A DNA stretch of 64,000 nucleotides from Dipteronia dyeriana (lineage: Eukaryota > Streptophyta > Magnoliopsida > Sapindales > Sapindaceae), in the NCBI GenBank assembly GCA_032871835.1, contig CM065299.1, forward strand, positions 32,352,074 through 32,416,073, given 5' to 3'. Position 1 is the stretch's first letter. The number at the start of each line of letters is the position of its first letter. The position numbers and the translations under genes were made by a program. The notes under the pieces were generated by a model. The model was not told where the DNA came from, ran no database searches, and worked only from the letters and a program-made list of their open reading frames with translations. Below, piece after piece: positions 32,141 to 44,389 of the stretch.

Positions 32141-33723
32141 TGAAACAAATATTATGGTGTGTATAATATTAATCTAGATGAGGGGTGAATAGATTTTAAC
32201 AAATTTTACCCAATTTTCGTTAAAGGTCAAGTTGATGAAAATGCCCCTAGCTAGTTACAATAAAATCACAAGTGTAAAAATGCGGAAATAATAAAAACAC
32301 TTCAGATATACATGGAAACCCTCCAAATGGGAAAAACCACGGCCTGATGAGTGTGCCACACTAGAACCTCGAATCCACTAATGGGAAAGGAATTACAACC
32401 TAATCCCGGTTTAATCCACTACCACTACCTCTTCCCGGTATAAGTGAACCTAGTCCATCTTGCTTGCGATTTAAGCTAACTACTCCCAGAAGCAACACAA
32501 GTCTTACTTCTCAATGAAGAGATAAAGAGTCCTATGTGAATATATGATGATATTCAATGAACAAACAAGGCTAGGAAACCCTATATGCTTATCTAGGATA
32601 ATGAGATGACAATTAATGCAATCCTAGATATCATGAGCTAAATGACATGTTCAAGAAGCTTTAGCTAAACATAGATCAAACAATCCTATGAAGCTATCAC
32701 AATACAACACTCAATCATGGCATCATAACAATCTCTAATTTGTATATAGAAAATGTTCTAAGAGCATACAAATAATTAAAGAGAAGGTTTAGCAAGTAAA
32801 ACACTTAACTTGTAAGAAGATAGTGAAGAACTTACCAAACAAGATGTGATGAAGCAACCCTATCCATTGATGCACTCTAAATGAACTTAGATGATGCAAG
32901 ATGAAGTTTTGATGCACATGGGAATGCTTTGAGTGATTAAAAATGAGTTCTTGGAAGATTTTTTCTTTAGAAATGTGTTCTAAGGAAAATATGTAATATT
33001 CTGAACTCCTACACGACCTTAAACCAAAGAGTTTTATATATATATAAGATCCAAACAAAGTGAGGTCGTTTTGAAAAAAATGTTCCAGCTTCCTCTGTGT
33101 GCGCTGGTCAAGTAGCGTACCACCAGCGCACAACCTAATTTTAAAATAGGTGCTGGATGAGTGGTGCATCCTAGTGGCGCAACACATGCGTAATTCCTCT
33201 AGAATGTTTGCACTTGTGAGGCTGCGCTAGTCGAGTAGTGCACTACCGGCGCACACCCATTTTTTTTAACTGTGCGTGGATGCAACAGCGCAGCTCAGTG
33301 GAGCAACAAATGTGATGATCTACTTGAATGTTGTGCTGGACGAGTAGGACACCACCAGTGCAAAGCCTATTTTCAACACTCAAACACACAAAATCAATAA
33401 GATCAAGAGTGATGAAAAATGCATCTTATTCTAATGCCTAGCATGACATAAAACTTTAATTACAAGATGCAAATAAATCAAACATGAGTCATTTAACCAA
33501 AATGCACACAAGTATAAACACTCAACATTTATGATAAGAATTATGCATGAAATTTTGAGTGTGTGCAATTATCTCTTCAAAGCAAGTAAGCACAAGAATT
33601 TTTACCTTCGGTGCTTCTCCTCTTGAGGTCTTGAGGTCTTGAAGGCCTAAGCTACCCTTACTTAATACCCCATAAATGTGATTTGTTCACGAAATAAGCC
33701 AAACAACAAATGAGGACTTTACA
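32141..33723 (-). repeat. 5' LTR of the Sirevirus-type element
   Basis: 1583 bp, aligned end to end with 21236-22838. The G run is short here (GAGGGG at 32180) against 16 or more in the other LTR. TATA run at 33034-33047. Several palindrome positions have decayed from C to T or G to A (GCGTACC for GCGCACC). Confidence 0.85.
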
Positions 33724-35122
33724 ATAGGGAATATGATAGCTTAGACATTGCAATTGTTGCCATAGACACATAGCTTAAAAATTATTGGGCCAAGATTCCT
33801 TTAATTTATGCCTTAAGTGTTATAGTATAAATTATCTGGTTTAGAATTTTTGCTTGAGTTTATTGGTACTAATTTAAAAATAGAAAATTTAAAACAGGTT
33901 ATTGACATTCGAAACAAGTTATTCAAATTTTTTCGTATTTATGAGCATAGGATTGACGGCCTTGAAACGAACCATTAGCAAAACCGGAGACACAGCTGAA
34001 GTAGACAAGTTGGAGCAATATGAAATGGCAAAAAAAAAAGACAAATCATCAAGTTCTTTGTCAGGGCAAAAATCTGACTCATCTTCTTATGTCGAACTTA
34101 ATAGGTACCTTGAAGATGCATTCGAAGACACCGAAGAATTTTATTTGTTATTATGATGGAAAACCTATAGCTATAGGTCTCCGGTTTTGTCACGCCTAGT
34201 ACCTGATGTATAGGTTATCCCCTTGTCCACGGTGTCCTCAAAATAAGCATTCCGCACCAGTGGATGCATAATTGAACCAAAAAGAAGTTGTTTGACTCTA
34301 GAGATGGTGGGGGTATTAACATGCCTTCAGGATTGGGAGCATGCTCAAAAGAGGTTGAAAACCAAATGGTAGGTAATGAGCTTATTCTAAATTTCACCAA
34401 TTTATATGTTGATGAGAGTTTCAGTAATAACCAGGTCCAGAACTAAGTTACACTTATACATGTACATTTACTTGTGATATGATTGAACAGTTTTTCTCTT
34501 ACCAAGTTTTTATCCCACTAGATTTTTCTTGGTAAGGTTTTTATTGGGGTAATCCTGTAAATATATAATACTGAATTCCAAAAGTCAAAAATAAATAAAT
34601 AAATCTTCATCTCATACTTTCATAAATTCATCTATTTTAAATTTTCTGTAATACTTTATCTTTATTCATTTTTTGAATTATTGTATTAACAAAAATAATA
34701 AATCTATCTAAAGTATATATTAGCAACATTTTGTTATAGTGACTAAAAAAAATGGAATGAAAAATAAACAAATTATTTTTCATAATAATTAAGATAAACA
34801 AAATGCAATGAAAATTACATAATTGAATTGTTAAAAAAATATTATATATTTTAATTATTTTTTTTCCCTAAACCCTACAAATTATTTTAAAAAATGTGTA
34901 AGGAGAAAAAAAATATGGGTCTGGAAACCGGCAACGCCCTGCTTGTTGTCACGGCATGCCCCAAACGTGCCGTCACGGCATGCCCCAAACGTGCTCACTT
35001 GCTGTGCCAGGCTTGGTTCGGCCTGCACAAAGGAACGGGCCAGACAAAACTGACATACTTTTGAAAACAGGCCCAGGTGTGCCGGACCATTTAGGCTAGG
35101 CCGCTCTACTTTTACGGCACTA
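33724..35122 (+). mobile_element. hAT copy 2, 3' segment with right terminus
   Basis: Continues transposase copy 2 from the Copia TSD. It contains a relic of the C-terminal part (33902-34156, then the dimerisation block in several frames to about 34440), an AT-rich 3' flank, and a GC-rich end whose minus-strand terminus reads TAGTGCCGTAAAAGTAG, a diverged form of the copy 1 terminus. A 24-bp direct repeat (GTCACGGCATGCCCC onward) occurs at 34948 and 34972. Confidence 0.7.
33800..34445 (+). pseudogene. hAT transposase of copy 2, 3' part
   Basis: Fragments follow the gene order in copy 1: LEFLLEFIGTNL, the Lys/Ser-rich linker (KKKDKSSSS near 34030-34070), and the dimerisation block in altered form (PLSTVSS near 34220, LQDWEHAQKR near 34325), with stops and frameshifts between. 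Non-functional. Confidence 0.65.
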
Positions 35123-35271
35123 GTATGAAATAACAAGTGTTTAATATTTCTCTTTCAAAAAAGTGTTTAATAATTTGATACAAATTCATGGATGATTTCT
35201 TACTTTAAACATCTCTAATTAGTCAATACATTTAAGGTTGATCTTAAGGATTTTTTTTTTAAAATAAATTG
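35123..35271. other. AT-rich spacer
   Basis: Short spacer between the hAT terminus and the Mutator-like element. Nothing recognised. Confidence 0.4.
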
Positions 35272-35280
35272 TTTTTTTAA

Positions 35281-37070
35281 GGGATATTGAGATTTAGTTC
35301 CTCTAGTTAATGTTAATCTGGGTTTGGTCCACTAATTTTTAGAATTACTAATTTTAGTCATTCTTTTAGAAATTCCGTTAAAACAAACGGAATGACATTA
35401 TCAAAGGGTAAAATGATCGAAATACCCTTAATGAAGGTTTCTGATAAAGCAGTATGGTAATTTTATATTTAATTAAATAAAAAATTTAAAAACAACAAAA
35501 ACAAATTAAAATTAAAATTAAAATATATAAAAAACTAATTAAACAATAACAATAATATTATTTTTTAACTAAATTTAAAAATAGAAATTTAAAAAATTTA
35601 AAAAATTCAAACAAATATTTTTGAAAGAAATTGTAATTCACTACTTTTTAATTAAAAAATTAAAATTAAAAAGAAAAATTAGTGATAAAAAATTGAAAAA
35701 CTGATTAACTAATAGGAAATTAAAAATTAATAATAATAAATTAAAAAAACCGATTAACTAATAGAAAATTAAAAAATAATAATAAAGTTTTTTTTTTTAA
35801 AAAAAGTTAGATATTTGGTAAGGAAACCAGATTAACTATGTATTGACCATTTTGCCGCTTTTAAAAAATATCCAGTTCTAATCTTCTCCACGACCACATC
35901 ATCTTCATTTCTTCTTCTTCTCTATTTGACCACCATTCGTTTTTCTTTAAAAAAAATTAAAAAAAATCCCCAAACACAGAACAAATCATCAAATCTTCAT
36001 TTTCAAACCTCTCAACCAAACACAGAACCTCTCCACACACACACTCTCTCTCTTTTGAATCCCTCTAACTCTCTATAGAATCCCTTTCTTTGTAAATAAA
36101 AACCCATTCGAATCTCTCTTCTCTTTTTATCTAATCCCTATTCGAATCCCTCACTCATTCATTCAACTCTCAATCAAACCCAGATATGAATTTGAAGATC
36201 CAAAGATTTGAAATCAATTAAACCCATATTTATAGATCTTCAGCCGCTCTCTTTATCCACTACCAACGCTCTTCAGCCATATTGACGACCTTGTCTCTAT
36301 TGGTCACTGCCTCGTCTTTGGCGGTCGCTCATCTTTGGTCATCAACCACCAATCTCCGGTCACTTCATGTGCTGCTCAATTGTCTCCAGTGCTCAACCGT
36401 CATATTTGTTTTTGATTTGTTGGAATTGGTTCGAACCAAAAGAAACCCAATTGTATGTGCGTGACAGGTGATAAAGATGGTGGTTTGGTGGTGTTAGTGA
36501 TATGATGATTTTTTGATTCTGGGTTTTGTGGTGGTGTTGATTCTAAGTTTGATGATTATGGGGTTTGTGGTTGTGGTGGTGTTGGTTCATGGTTTGTGTT
36601 GGTGATGTACTGATATGGTTTGGTTGATGATGTTGGTGGATTTTGGTTTGGTTTTGTGGTGGTGTTTGTTCTAGGTTCGATGATGATGGGGTTTGTGGTG
36701 GTGGTGTTGGTTCTTGGTTTGTGTTGGTGAATTATTGATGTGGTTTGGTTGATGATGTTAGTGGATTTTGGTTTGAATTGAAATTGATTTTGGTGAATGG
36801 TTACTCGTCCCAATCACAACTTTCCAAATTTTGTTTTGATTATGAAATTCTAGAATTAACCTTCTTCCAGATCAATTTCTCGAAGCATTCGTCAAATTCC
36901 CCATAAAGCCTTGTTGACCTAATGGAAGTCAATGAAAAACAAATGGAATTGGACGGTAGGGACTAGATTATGTATTGTTAGAGAACTAGTGGACTAAAGT
37001 TAGTAATTCAAAAAACTGTGGACCAAACCCAGATAAACGCAAACTAGACGGACTAAAATCATAATAACCC
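35281..37070. mobile_element. Non-autonomous Mutator-like element with long inverted repeats
   Basis: The left end (GGGATATTGAGATTTAG, then TCTGGGTTTGGTCCAC) and the reverse complement of the right end (GGGTTATTATGATTTTAG, then TCTGGGTTTGGTCCAC) match over about 80 bp. The flanks TTTTTTTAA (35272-35280) and TTGTTTTAA (37071-37079) agree at eight of nine, a 9-bp TSD as made by Mutator-like transposases. The inside is AT-rich (35400-35850), then has leader-like CT-rich sequence and a G/T-rich repeat (36470-36790). No transposase is present. Confidence 0.75.
36480..36800. repeat. G/T-rich 125-bp direct repeat within the Mutator-like element
   Basis: GGTTTGTGTTGGTGA at 36591 recurs at 36716, with matching GTTTGGTTGATGATG and GGATTTTGGTTTG downstream; the period is 125 bp. 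The minus-strand open frame 36556-36813 (Asn/Thr/Pro-rich) comes from this and has no domain. Confidence 0.6.
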
Positions 37071-37099
37071 TTGTTTTAACCTTAGAGGTCATTTATTAC

Positions 37100-38348
37100 T
37101 GTTAATAGAAAAATTTGGCTAGGGGATCAATGAGAAATTTTCCACTCTCCGAGCTTGAATCAAACCCCGAATTCGCCATTATTGGGACCCCGGGCGAACC
37201 ATAAAACTACCTCGTAAAAGCAGGGAACGACAATCGGGCTTTGAAATTATCAGGGATAAAGCTAGACACAACCGGGTCAAGCCCTCACGTGAACACTGGA
37301 ATTCGGGCTTCTCAAGATCAACTATCCAGAACCTCGGTTCCTGGGGTCGGGCTCCAAAACCACCTTATGAAAAGCCAGAAAGAATCACCGAGCTCAAGAA
37401 GAACTCGAAGTAAAGCCTGACGCAAACAAGAATGATCTCCTTCCAGGTCAAGGCTTCCCGATATCATATTTAACTCATAGCCTAAGCCAGTTTCCCACCA
37501 ACCACTCTAGAAGCCCGCTGTCCCCATCAGATACGAAGAGAGAGCCTCTAAGTGGAACAGGTTCATGCTATAGCCAATTCGCTAAGGAACACCCGTAACC
37601 TACCTAGACATGAAAGAAGAATCTTGCCTAATCTACGTTACCCCCAATAAGTGCCCACAAGGCCATCCCAAGCTTCTGAGACCAGAACTAATGCATGGAT
37701 TTACCTCACTCTACAAAACGGCTAACTCGAAGACCTCCATGAAGAATCATGCCATGAATACACACAAGATCATATCTACGTTATAACTAACATTAAATTC
37801 TGCTAATGTGTAAGACAAGAATTTGATTCTAAAGATTAAACAAACTTATCTCTTCCAACGATAATCTTGCGTCCGTAATTTACTCGAAGTCGACGACTTT
37901 CAAATAGAGGATCCTACCCGATAAAGAGGGAACGAATTCATAAAATCGTGGTGGGCGATTCACGAGTTTAAACCTACTTGAAGCGTGTATAAATAGGTCC
38001 AAGCATGATGTAGAAAAAAAAGGGAGAAATAGAGTAAAAAAAAAGGGGATTACCCCGGGCCTAAATTCTGTGAACAGAACACGGCCATCATTGTATCTAC
38101 TATTTGACAAGTACGAAGTTGCCACCCTCCTATGACCTAGAGAGATCGTGATAGTATGTGAGAAATTTCTGTATACCACGAGTGATCAATAATAAAGTTC
38201 TCATTCGCTATCACATTATCATTCAAAAATTTGTTTCTATCTTAAAAGGTCAGATATCTGAGGTACTGACCCCGACCATCACCTGCGTGGCAGTGGTCTC
38301 GAGGTTGTTAATTGGAATTTCTCATCTTAAGCTAATTTCCCGTTAACA
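37100..38348 (+). mobile_element. Solo LTR related to Gypsy element 2
   Basis: 1249 bp, TGTTAATAG to CCCGTTAACA, flanked by ATTAC on both sides (37095-37099 and 38349-38353). Its ends and inner blocks (AAATTTGGCTAGGGG, CAAATAGAGGAT, GTATAAATAGG, GTGGTCTCGAGG) match the LTRs at 45765 and 56907, with clear divergence. A single LTR with TSD implies LTR-LTR recombination that removed the body. Confidence 0.85.
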
Positions 38349-38353
38349 ATTAC

Positions 38354-38829
38354 TATTTTTTTACTTAATACTTAATCGGACTGAATTAAACTTATTAAGT
38401 TGTTTTTATTTATTTTTTTAACTAGTTAAACAACTTCCTCTTAAAAAGAAACTAGTTAAACAATTTAAAAATATAAAAACTAAAACAATAAAAATTATGA
38501 CTTTAAACTTTAATTCCAAATCACTAAATTACATTTAAAATATGTTCTTCCAAAACTATATATCTTCCTAAAGATAATAAATTTCTATTGCTATCAATAT
38601 CGATTCTTCCACCACATACCTAAACTCCACCGCCTAAAATACTAATTCACTTATCCATCTCCCACTTTCTCACTTGAGTCCTCCCACTTGGCTTGTCATC
38701 ATCACCATGCAAGTAGGTAATTACTTCCCTAATTTGCCTATAAATATGTTTCAGTTCTTTTGTAAATTGATGAGAGCGATATTGTACTGTCGTCAAAAGA
38801 TTTTATAATAAAGTTCAACCTCATTGGTG
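38354..38829. other. AT-rich stretch, possible Copia LTR remnant
   Basis: No gene. The end of the stretch (TATAAATATGTTTC near 38740, AATAAAGTTCAACC near 38808) resembles the promoter and end of a Copia LTR and may belong to the Copia fragment that starts near 40986, but this was not matched base by base. Confidence 0.3.
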
Positions 38830-40985
38830 CTAGTGACTAATAACTAATATAGCAACAAGCAAGGGTATTGTTCCGCAGAGAGGTGTAATCCGTCAACCAT
38901 ATCGAGTTCTAGAGTTTATTGAATGCAATGTAAATAGAATGCGGATGTGGTGAGAATGGTGTGTGTGGGGTGTAAGCATAATGCAGTGTGTGTGAGGAAA
39001 TGTAAATGAGAGGAATGCAAATGAAAACTAAGAATATGAGGGGTGAAAAATGTGTTTAAAGTGACAAATAATAAAAGGGTAGATAGGAGAGATGCATGAG
39101 AATGATCACACAAGGTACATATGTTTACAGTACATAAGTGTACAAATTGTGGTTGTTAGACATTAAGGTCAACCAATTAGTTAGGAGCTCGTTCCCATGA
39201 TTAAGGAGTTTTGAAACTAAATCATTTCTTTGTTAAGAATCATTCGTTGATTAAGAAATACTGAAATCAAATCATCACTCCCCAAATGTTATGGATAGAG
39301 CAATTGTGTCTTACGGTCAAAGACCCATTAAGCACAAGAACCTAGGGCCAACCTAAAGCATTAAGCATTTCTAATTCAAGTTAAAAGTTTGTTCTCTCAA
39401 TTAAGGGATTCAAGACACAATCACTCTCCAAAGGTCATAGATAGAGTAATTGTGCCTCTTATTCCAAACTCCTAAACATTAAGTACATGAACATTTAGCC
39501 AAAACTAACCCTAGCAAAAGTCAAGCATATAACAAGTTCCATCAATTATTTTAGAGCTAAGTGGTCAAGATTATATCTGGATTGGTTCTCCATAGACACA
39601 ACTGAAGCCCACAAACACTCAAACTCATCTAGACAAGGCATTTACACACCCATGCATATCAAGATAAGGGATTATCAATAATAACAAAAATGAATCAAAA
39701 CCCAAATAAAAATGTAAACAATCATCACATAAATGAGCAGAAACATAGGATTACAAATATTCCCAAGTGGGGTTACACATCCAAGAAAACAAGAAATACA
39801 TAGAGAAGAGTTTAAATGAGACAACCCTTTAAGATGGTCCCTTAAAGAGCTCCATGATTGCTTGACCAAAATTGGTCAAAGACCTCTCTTTTCTCCTTAC
39901 AATCTACTATAAAATGTGATGGAGGATGTGCAGAAAGTGGTGATGGAGAGGCATCCATGATGAAGGAGAACCTCCATAGAGCCTGTGAAAGCCTCTCTCT
40001 CCCTCTCTCTAATATTTAGGTGAAGGAAAATGAAGAAGATGATGGAGTGATGTTTTTGGGTCTATGTTGGGTGTAGGAGTGGAAGAAAAATGATTTATTT
40101 ATGGTATAGGAAGGTTAGAGCTCAAATTGGGGTACAAAAGCACACATTTTCCCTTTAAAATGGCATGTCACGATCTGGGTCCACAAGGCTCATATGCGAC
40201 AACAATTTCCACAGTTTAGACGAATTGTCGCTACCGTGATCTTGCCGCGGTCAAGATTTCTAGCCCGAACACTATTACAAAAATGTACATATCTCCCTAT
40301 AGAAAATCTAGAATTGTGATCCGTAAAAACCTCTGGAAAGTAGATATTTGAGGCTTTCTAAATATATGAAGAAGTTCTATATGATGATGGAGGTATGGCC
40401 TCTGACATTTGGGTGTTCTGCATGAAGCTCTCTATCGTGGTCGTGTCTCCAACCTTGTACACCGTTACAAAAACATGCATATCTCCCTCTAGAAAATTCA
40501 AAATTGCAATCCATATAAACATCTGGAAAGTAGACTTCTGGGTCTTTCTAAATATTTAAAGATCTCAATGTGGTTCCATCTGATGAGGGAAATATGGGAG
40601 CCAAAATTTTGGTGTTTTGTATGGGCATTGCAATATCAACCCATTAACCTTAAAACAAAGTTGACCTATGTCGCGGTTACAATGATGAGTTCTAGATCAA
40701 TGATGGATCTACCATGGAAACTTGCCATGATTGACCTTGAATCATGTCGCAGTTTGGGTTAACGGCGAGACCGCGACAACTCTGTATAGCTTCCATTCTT
40801 GACTTCCTTTTGCTCATTTTGGCTTTCCAAGCTTGACTTTAAGCTCAAAACAATATTGTAGGGAATAAGTACCTACACAAGGCTCAAGAAACACATTATA
40901 TACAAAAGTATGCTTGAAAACGAGAACAAACGATAGGAAATTGGGACCTCAAATAGGTATAAATTTGGTCCGATCATAAATGTTA
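38830..40985. repeat. Unclassified repeat, possible solo LTR
   Basis: Starts TGCTAGTGACTAATAAC and ends GGTCCGATCA, so it has TG..CA borders, but no TSD was found. No coding sequence. The segment 40259-40443 is duplicated at 40448-40630 (190-bp period; ACATATCTCCCT and CTGGAAAGTAGA in both). It separates two AAAGTTCAA stretches, which suggests an insertion in a Copia LTR. Confidence 0.35.
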
Positions 40986-41274
40986 CACACTTCAACAATC
41001 AACTGAAAGTTCAATCAAAGTAATATTGTCTCTCTCTCTCTCTCACTTCTCTCATCTCACTTTATTATTTATTACATATGTTCTTCATTTTATTTACAAC
41101 ATGTTATCAACACGATTACATGTAAGTAAAAAGGATCCCCCGATAGGTGATTTACTTACATCTCAATATTCTGGATCTATATTTAATTCCGTATAAAAAG
41201 ATGACTTATGTCGTCAACGGAACCCATATATATAGTTTTGGATTTTTTTATTTATACAAATTTATTTTTGTGCA

Positions 41275-41515
41275 CATAGCAAGTGAACTCATGTCCCTGA
41301 AATTGTTCTTTATATTCACATATCAGGTGAACTCATATCCCTAATATTGTTTATTTTTACGCATATATTAGGTGAGCTCGTGTTCCTGAAATTGTTTAAT
41401 TTTATGCACATATTAGGTGAACTCATGTCCCTGAAATTGCTATTTTTATGCACATATCAGGTGAACTCATGTCCCTGAAATCATTTATTTTTATGTATAT
41501 ATCAGGCAAGCTTAG
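41275..41515. repeat. 44-45-bp tandem repeat in the Copia leader
   Basis: GTGAACTCATGTCCCTGAAA or close variants start at 41283, 41327, 41372, 41417 and 41461, each preceded by CACATATCAG or similar. It lies between the primer site and gag. Confidence 0.85.
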
Positions 41516-41779
41516 CCACATGGAACTGTTTAATTATCTACAATATATAAGATTGGTTGCGGATGTTTCCACAGAGAATGGCTACGACTGAGTTGACAGA
41601 ACCTAATATAGTTTTGGATTTATTTATAAATATATGTATTAAATTTTATGCAATATATGAGGCTGGATTATGCCATGTCCTTAGAACCTATAGTTCATGA
41701 TTTATTTATTATGCTATTTAATTATATTCACACAAAATTAAATTTACAATTTAATTTAAAGAAAAGGGAAGCTGTAAAC

Positions 41780-42863
41780 ATGTCTAAACTTGTGAGTTTG
41801 AAGTTCGATGCACTCAAAATGTCGGGGGGACAACCATATGTTATGGGTTATTGATGTTGGATTATACTTAAAATCCTATGACCATAGATGATGGAATCAA
41901 TGCTAACGAGCAAGCCATATCCACAGCCATGGTCATAATCCATCATCAACTGAATTAGGATTTGAAAGTTCAATATCTTACCGTCACAGACCCTAAAGAT
42001 CTGTGGCAAGAACAAAAAGATCTTTATGATCATGGACATGATGTTACATTACCTAATACAAGGTACGAATGGAAACATTTACGGTTTCAAGACCACAAAC
42101 AAGTTTCAGAATATAATACTGCTCTGTTCAGAATCACCACAAGGCTGAAATTATGTGGTGAAGAGGTATCCGAAAAGGAAATATTGGAAAAGACATTCAC
42201 AACTTTCCATGCCCTAAAGATAATACTGCAACAGCAATATCAAGAACGCAGATTCTCAAAATATTAGGAACTGATCTCATGCCTTTTAGTAGTAAAAATA
42301 ATAATAATAGTGAGCTACTACGAAAAAATCATGGATCACACTCGACTGGTTCTACAGCATTCCCAGAAGTGAATGCTAATTCTGTCGAAAAACGTGGTCG
42401 TGGTCGTGGTCTTGGTCACGGTCGAGGTCATAGTGATGGACATAATCCTGATCGCGGTCGTGGTTATGGTCGTAATCCTGGCCGTGGCCATGGTCATAGT
42501 TTCAAAAGAGGACGTGGTTATTCTGGATCAAGTGGTTATAATCAAAACACTCAGCACAAGTGGATTGCCTATGAGGCCAAACAGTATAAAGGAAAAGATG
42601 TTCAAAATAGGCCTAATGCAAATAAGAGTGTTTGTTTTAGGTGTGGATGTTACAATCATTGGTCAAATGAATGTAATACACATAAACATCTGGTGGATAT
42701 GTACCAAGCGTCAATCAAAGGAAAGGGAAAGAAATCGGAAACTCATTTCATTGAAGATTCATATTCTATAGATATTACACTTTTTAATGTTACATATTTC
42801 TTTCCATACCTGAAAGACATGACGGCTGGTTCAATTGGTGATGAGAATGTCCATAATAATTAA
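41780..42863 (+). pseudogene. gag of the truncated Copia element
   Basis: ATG 41780 opens MSKLVSLKFDALKMSG, the start of a common plant Copia gag. After a frameshift, 41962-42267 gives the UBN2-like region (YDHGHDVTLPNTRYEWKHLR; EYNTALFRITTRLKLCGEE), and 42279-42863 the nucleocapsid part: an Arg/Gly/His-rich stretch (GRGRGLGHGRGHSDG) and an intact CX2CX4HX4C knuckle, CFRCGCYNHWSNEC, near 42634-42675. It would bind and package element RNA. Confidence 0.8.
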
Positions 42864-43044
42864 ATACAACTTGCTGTAGTATTATTTTGTTATTATGTTC
42901 TTGTAATATATCCCAATGCAATATATACTTTTTGATCACTTTGTCTAATATGCATTTTATTTTTCTTTATGAAGCAAACAAAATGAATCTAAACGATAAA
43001 TTAAGGATTTTTTTAAAAGCAAGAAGCATGAGATATATGTCTAA

Positions 43045-43998
43045 TTGATAGTACAACAAGTCATACAATTCTATAAAGTTAGAAATATTTTAAATTCAAC
43101 TTTTCTCAAAGCAAATGTTAATACAATATCAGGTCAAACGAATCTGATAGAAGGCATTGAAAAAGCTGCAATATTGTTACCAAACAATACTGATGAATTA
43201 TATTCAAGCAGATCCAAAAAGAATATGCTTAGTTTCAATAGCTTAGTATCAAAAATATCCAGATGAATGGATATCTTATTGAAACTATGAATAAAGAGAA
43301 TATTGAATATTTGTGCATTACTTCTCATGATTCAGGCTAGAAACTCATTATAGAGAAGTTGTGTGCTTTATCTTATGGATTATATTACACTATTATCAAA
43401 AGTGTAGAAACTAATGCAGTTATGAATCAAAAGTTCTCAGATTAAAAAATGTTTTTACTTTGGGGTGGACATCCAAGATCTATAATGATACGTAGAATCA
43501 TTAAAAGTTCTTATGGATATCCATTATAGAACTAGAAGATTCTTTTGTCATATGAGAATTTATGTACTGTATGTTCCTAAGGGAAATTAACAATAAACTA
43601 ATCTTATTCTAAGGTTGGTTTTGAATCCTTATCATTCTTACAAAGAAATCAAGGGGATAAATGTGGGCCTATGCATCCACCAGGTGGACCATTTCGTTAT
43701 TTCCTGATTCTAGTTATATCTGTTAGATGGTAACATGTTTGCTTACTATCAACATGTAATGTTACTTTTTCTAGATAACTTGAACAAATTATTAGGCTTC
43801 GGGCACATTTTATTGATTACTCAATAAAATCCATACGCCTTGATATTGCTGGTGATTTTACTTCCAAAGCATTTGATGAATATTGTAAAATGGCTGGGAT
43901 AGACGTTGCACATCCAGTTCCATATGTTCATTTTCTAAATGGATTAGTAGAATCTCTTATTAAACGAGTCCAGATAATAGCTTGGACTTTGATTGCAA
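43045..43998 (+). pseudogene. pol fragment (pre-integrase and integrase) of the truncated Copia element
   Basis: Fragments in shifting frames: RKTNMLSF-like linker, GGHPRSIMIRRIIKSSYGYPL (pre-integrase, near 43455-43525), then QGDKCGPMHPPGGPFRYF (43650-43700, first Asp), SIKSIRLDIAGDF (second Asp) and FLNGLVESLIKRVQIIA (catalytic Glu) up to about 43985. At least six stops are present. It ends abruptly at the bHLH sequence. Confidence 0.75.
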
Positions 43999-44389
43999 GC
44001 TGTTGACGCAGGAGAAAAATGACCTTCGAGAAGAGAAGGCATCCATTAGATCTGATATCGAGAGCCTCCACATTCAGTATCACCAGAGACTCAAGACTTG
44101 TTCCATGGGGTATTATTGATCACTCAGTTGTTATGGCACCACCTTTATATCCATTTCCAGTGACAATGGCAATGCCGCCTGGAACGATTCCTATGTATCC
44201 ATCCTTGCAACCTTACCCCATCTATGGAAATCAAAATGCTGGTGTCATTCCTAACCCCTGTTCGACTTATGTTCCAGACAGGACTCCTAATACTCTTGTT
44301 GAACAGCCGTTTGCATAATACATATCTCATGTTATACCTCCAGGTAGTAGGTCTCATGTTTCTAGTAAACACGATTTTGGAAACAAGTC

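Larger units (their letters stand above)
21236..33723 (-). mobile_element. Ty1/Copia retrotransposon, Sirevirus type, split by a nested LTR
   Basis: The LTRs are 21236-22838 and 32141-33723. All genes lie on the minus strand, and the primer-binding site (complement of TTGGTATCAGAGC) sits beside the right LTR, so the right LTR is the 5' one. Flanks ATAGT and ATAGG agree at four of five bases, and the intact hAT target supports ATAGG. Order: gag, protease, integrase, RT, RNase H (Copia order), then 1.2 kb with repeated polypurine tracts. That spacer, the large size (about 9.7 kb without the nested LTR) and long LTRs with palindrome clusters fit Sireviruses. All genes are broken. Confidence 0.85.
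40986..43998 (+). mobile_element. Truncated Ty1/Copia element: LTR end, gag, start of pol
   Basis: 40986-41100 looks like an LTR 3' end (with a TC run near 41024-41043), followed by ATGTTATCAACACG, a likely primer-binding region. A tandem-repeat leader, gag, a pre-integrase segment and the integrase core follow. It stops inside integrase near 43990, where bHLH sequence begins. RT, RNase H and the 3' LTR are absent. Confidence 0.7.

Noticed and set aside
36556..36813. Asn/Thr/Pro-rich open frame on the minus strand
   Set aside because: Comes from a G/T-rich 125-bp direct repeat; no domain, start context or intron signals.
42373..42771. Hydrophobic 132-codon open frame
   Set aside because: Frame shadow of the Arg/Gly-rich gag segment, whose true frame ends in an intact zinc knuckle.
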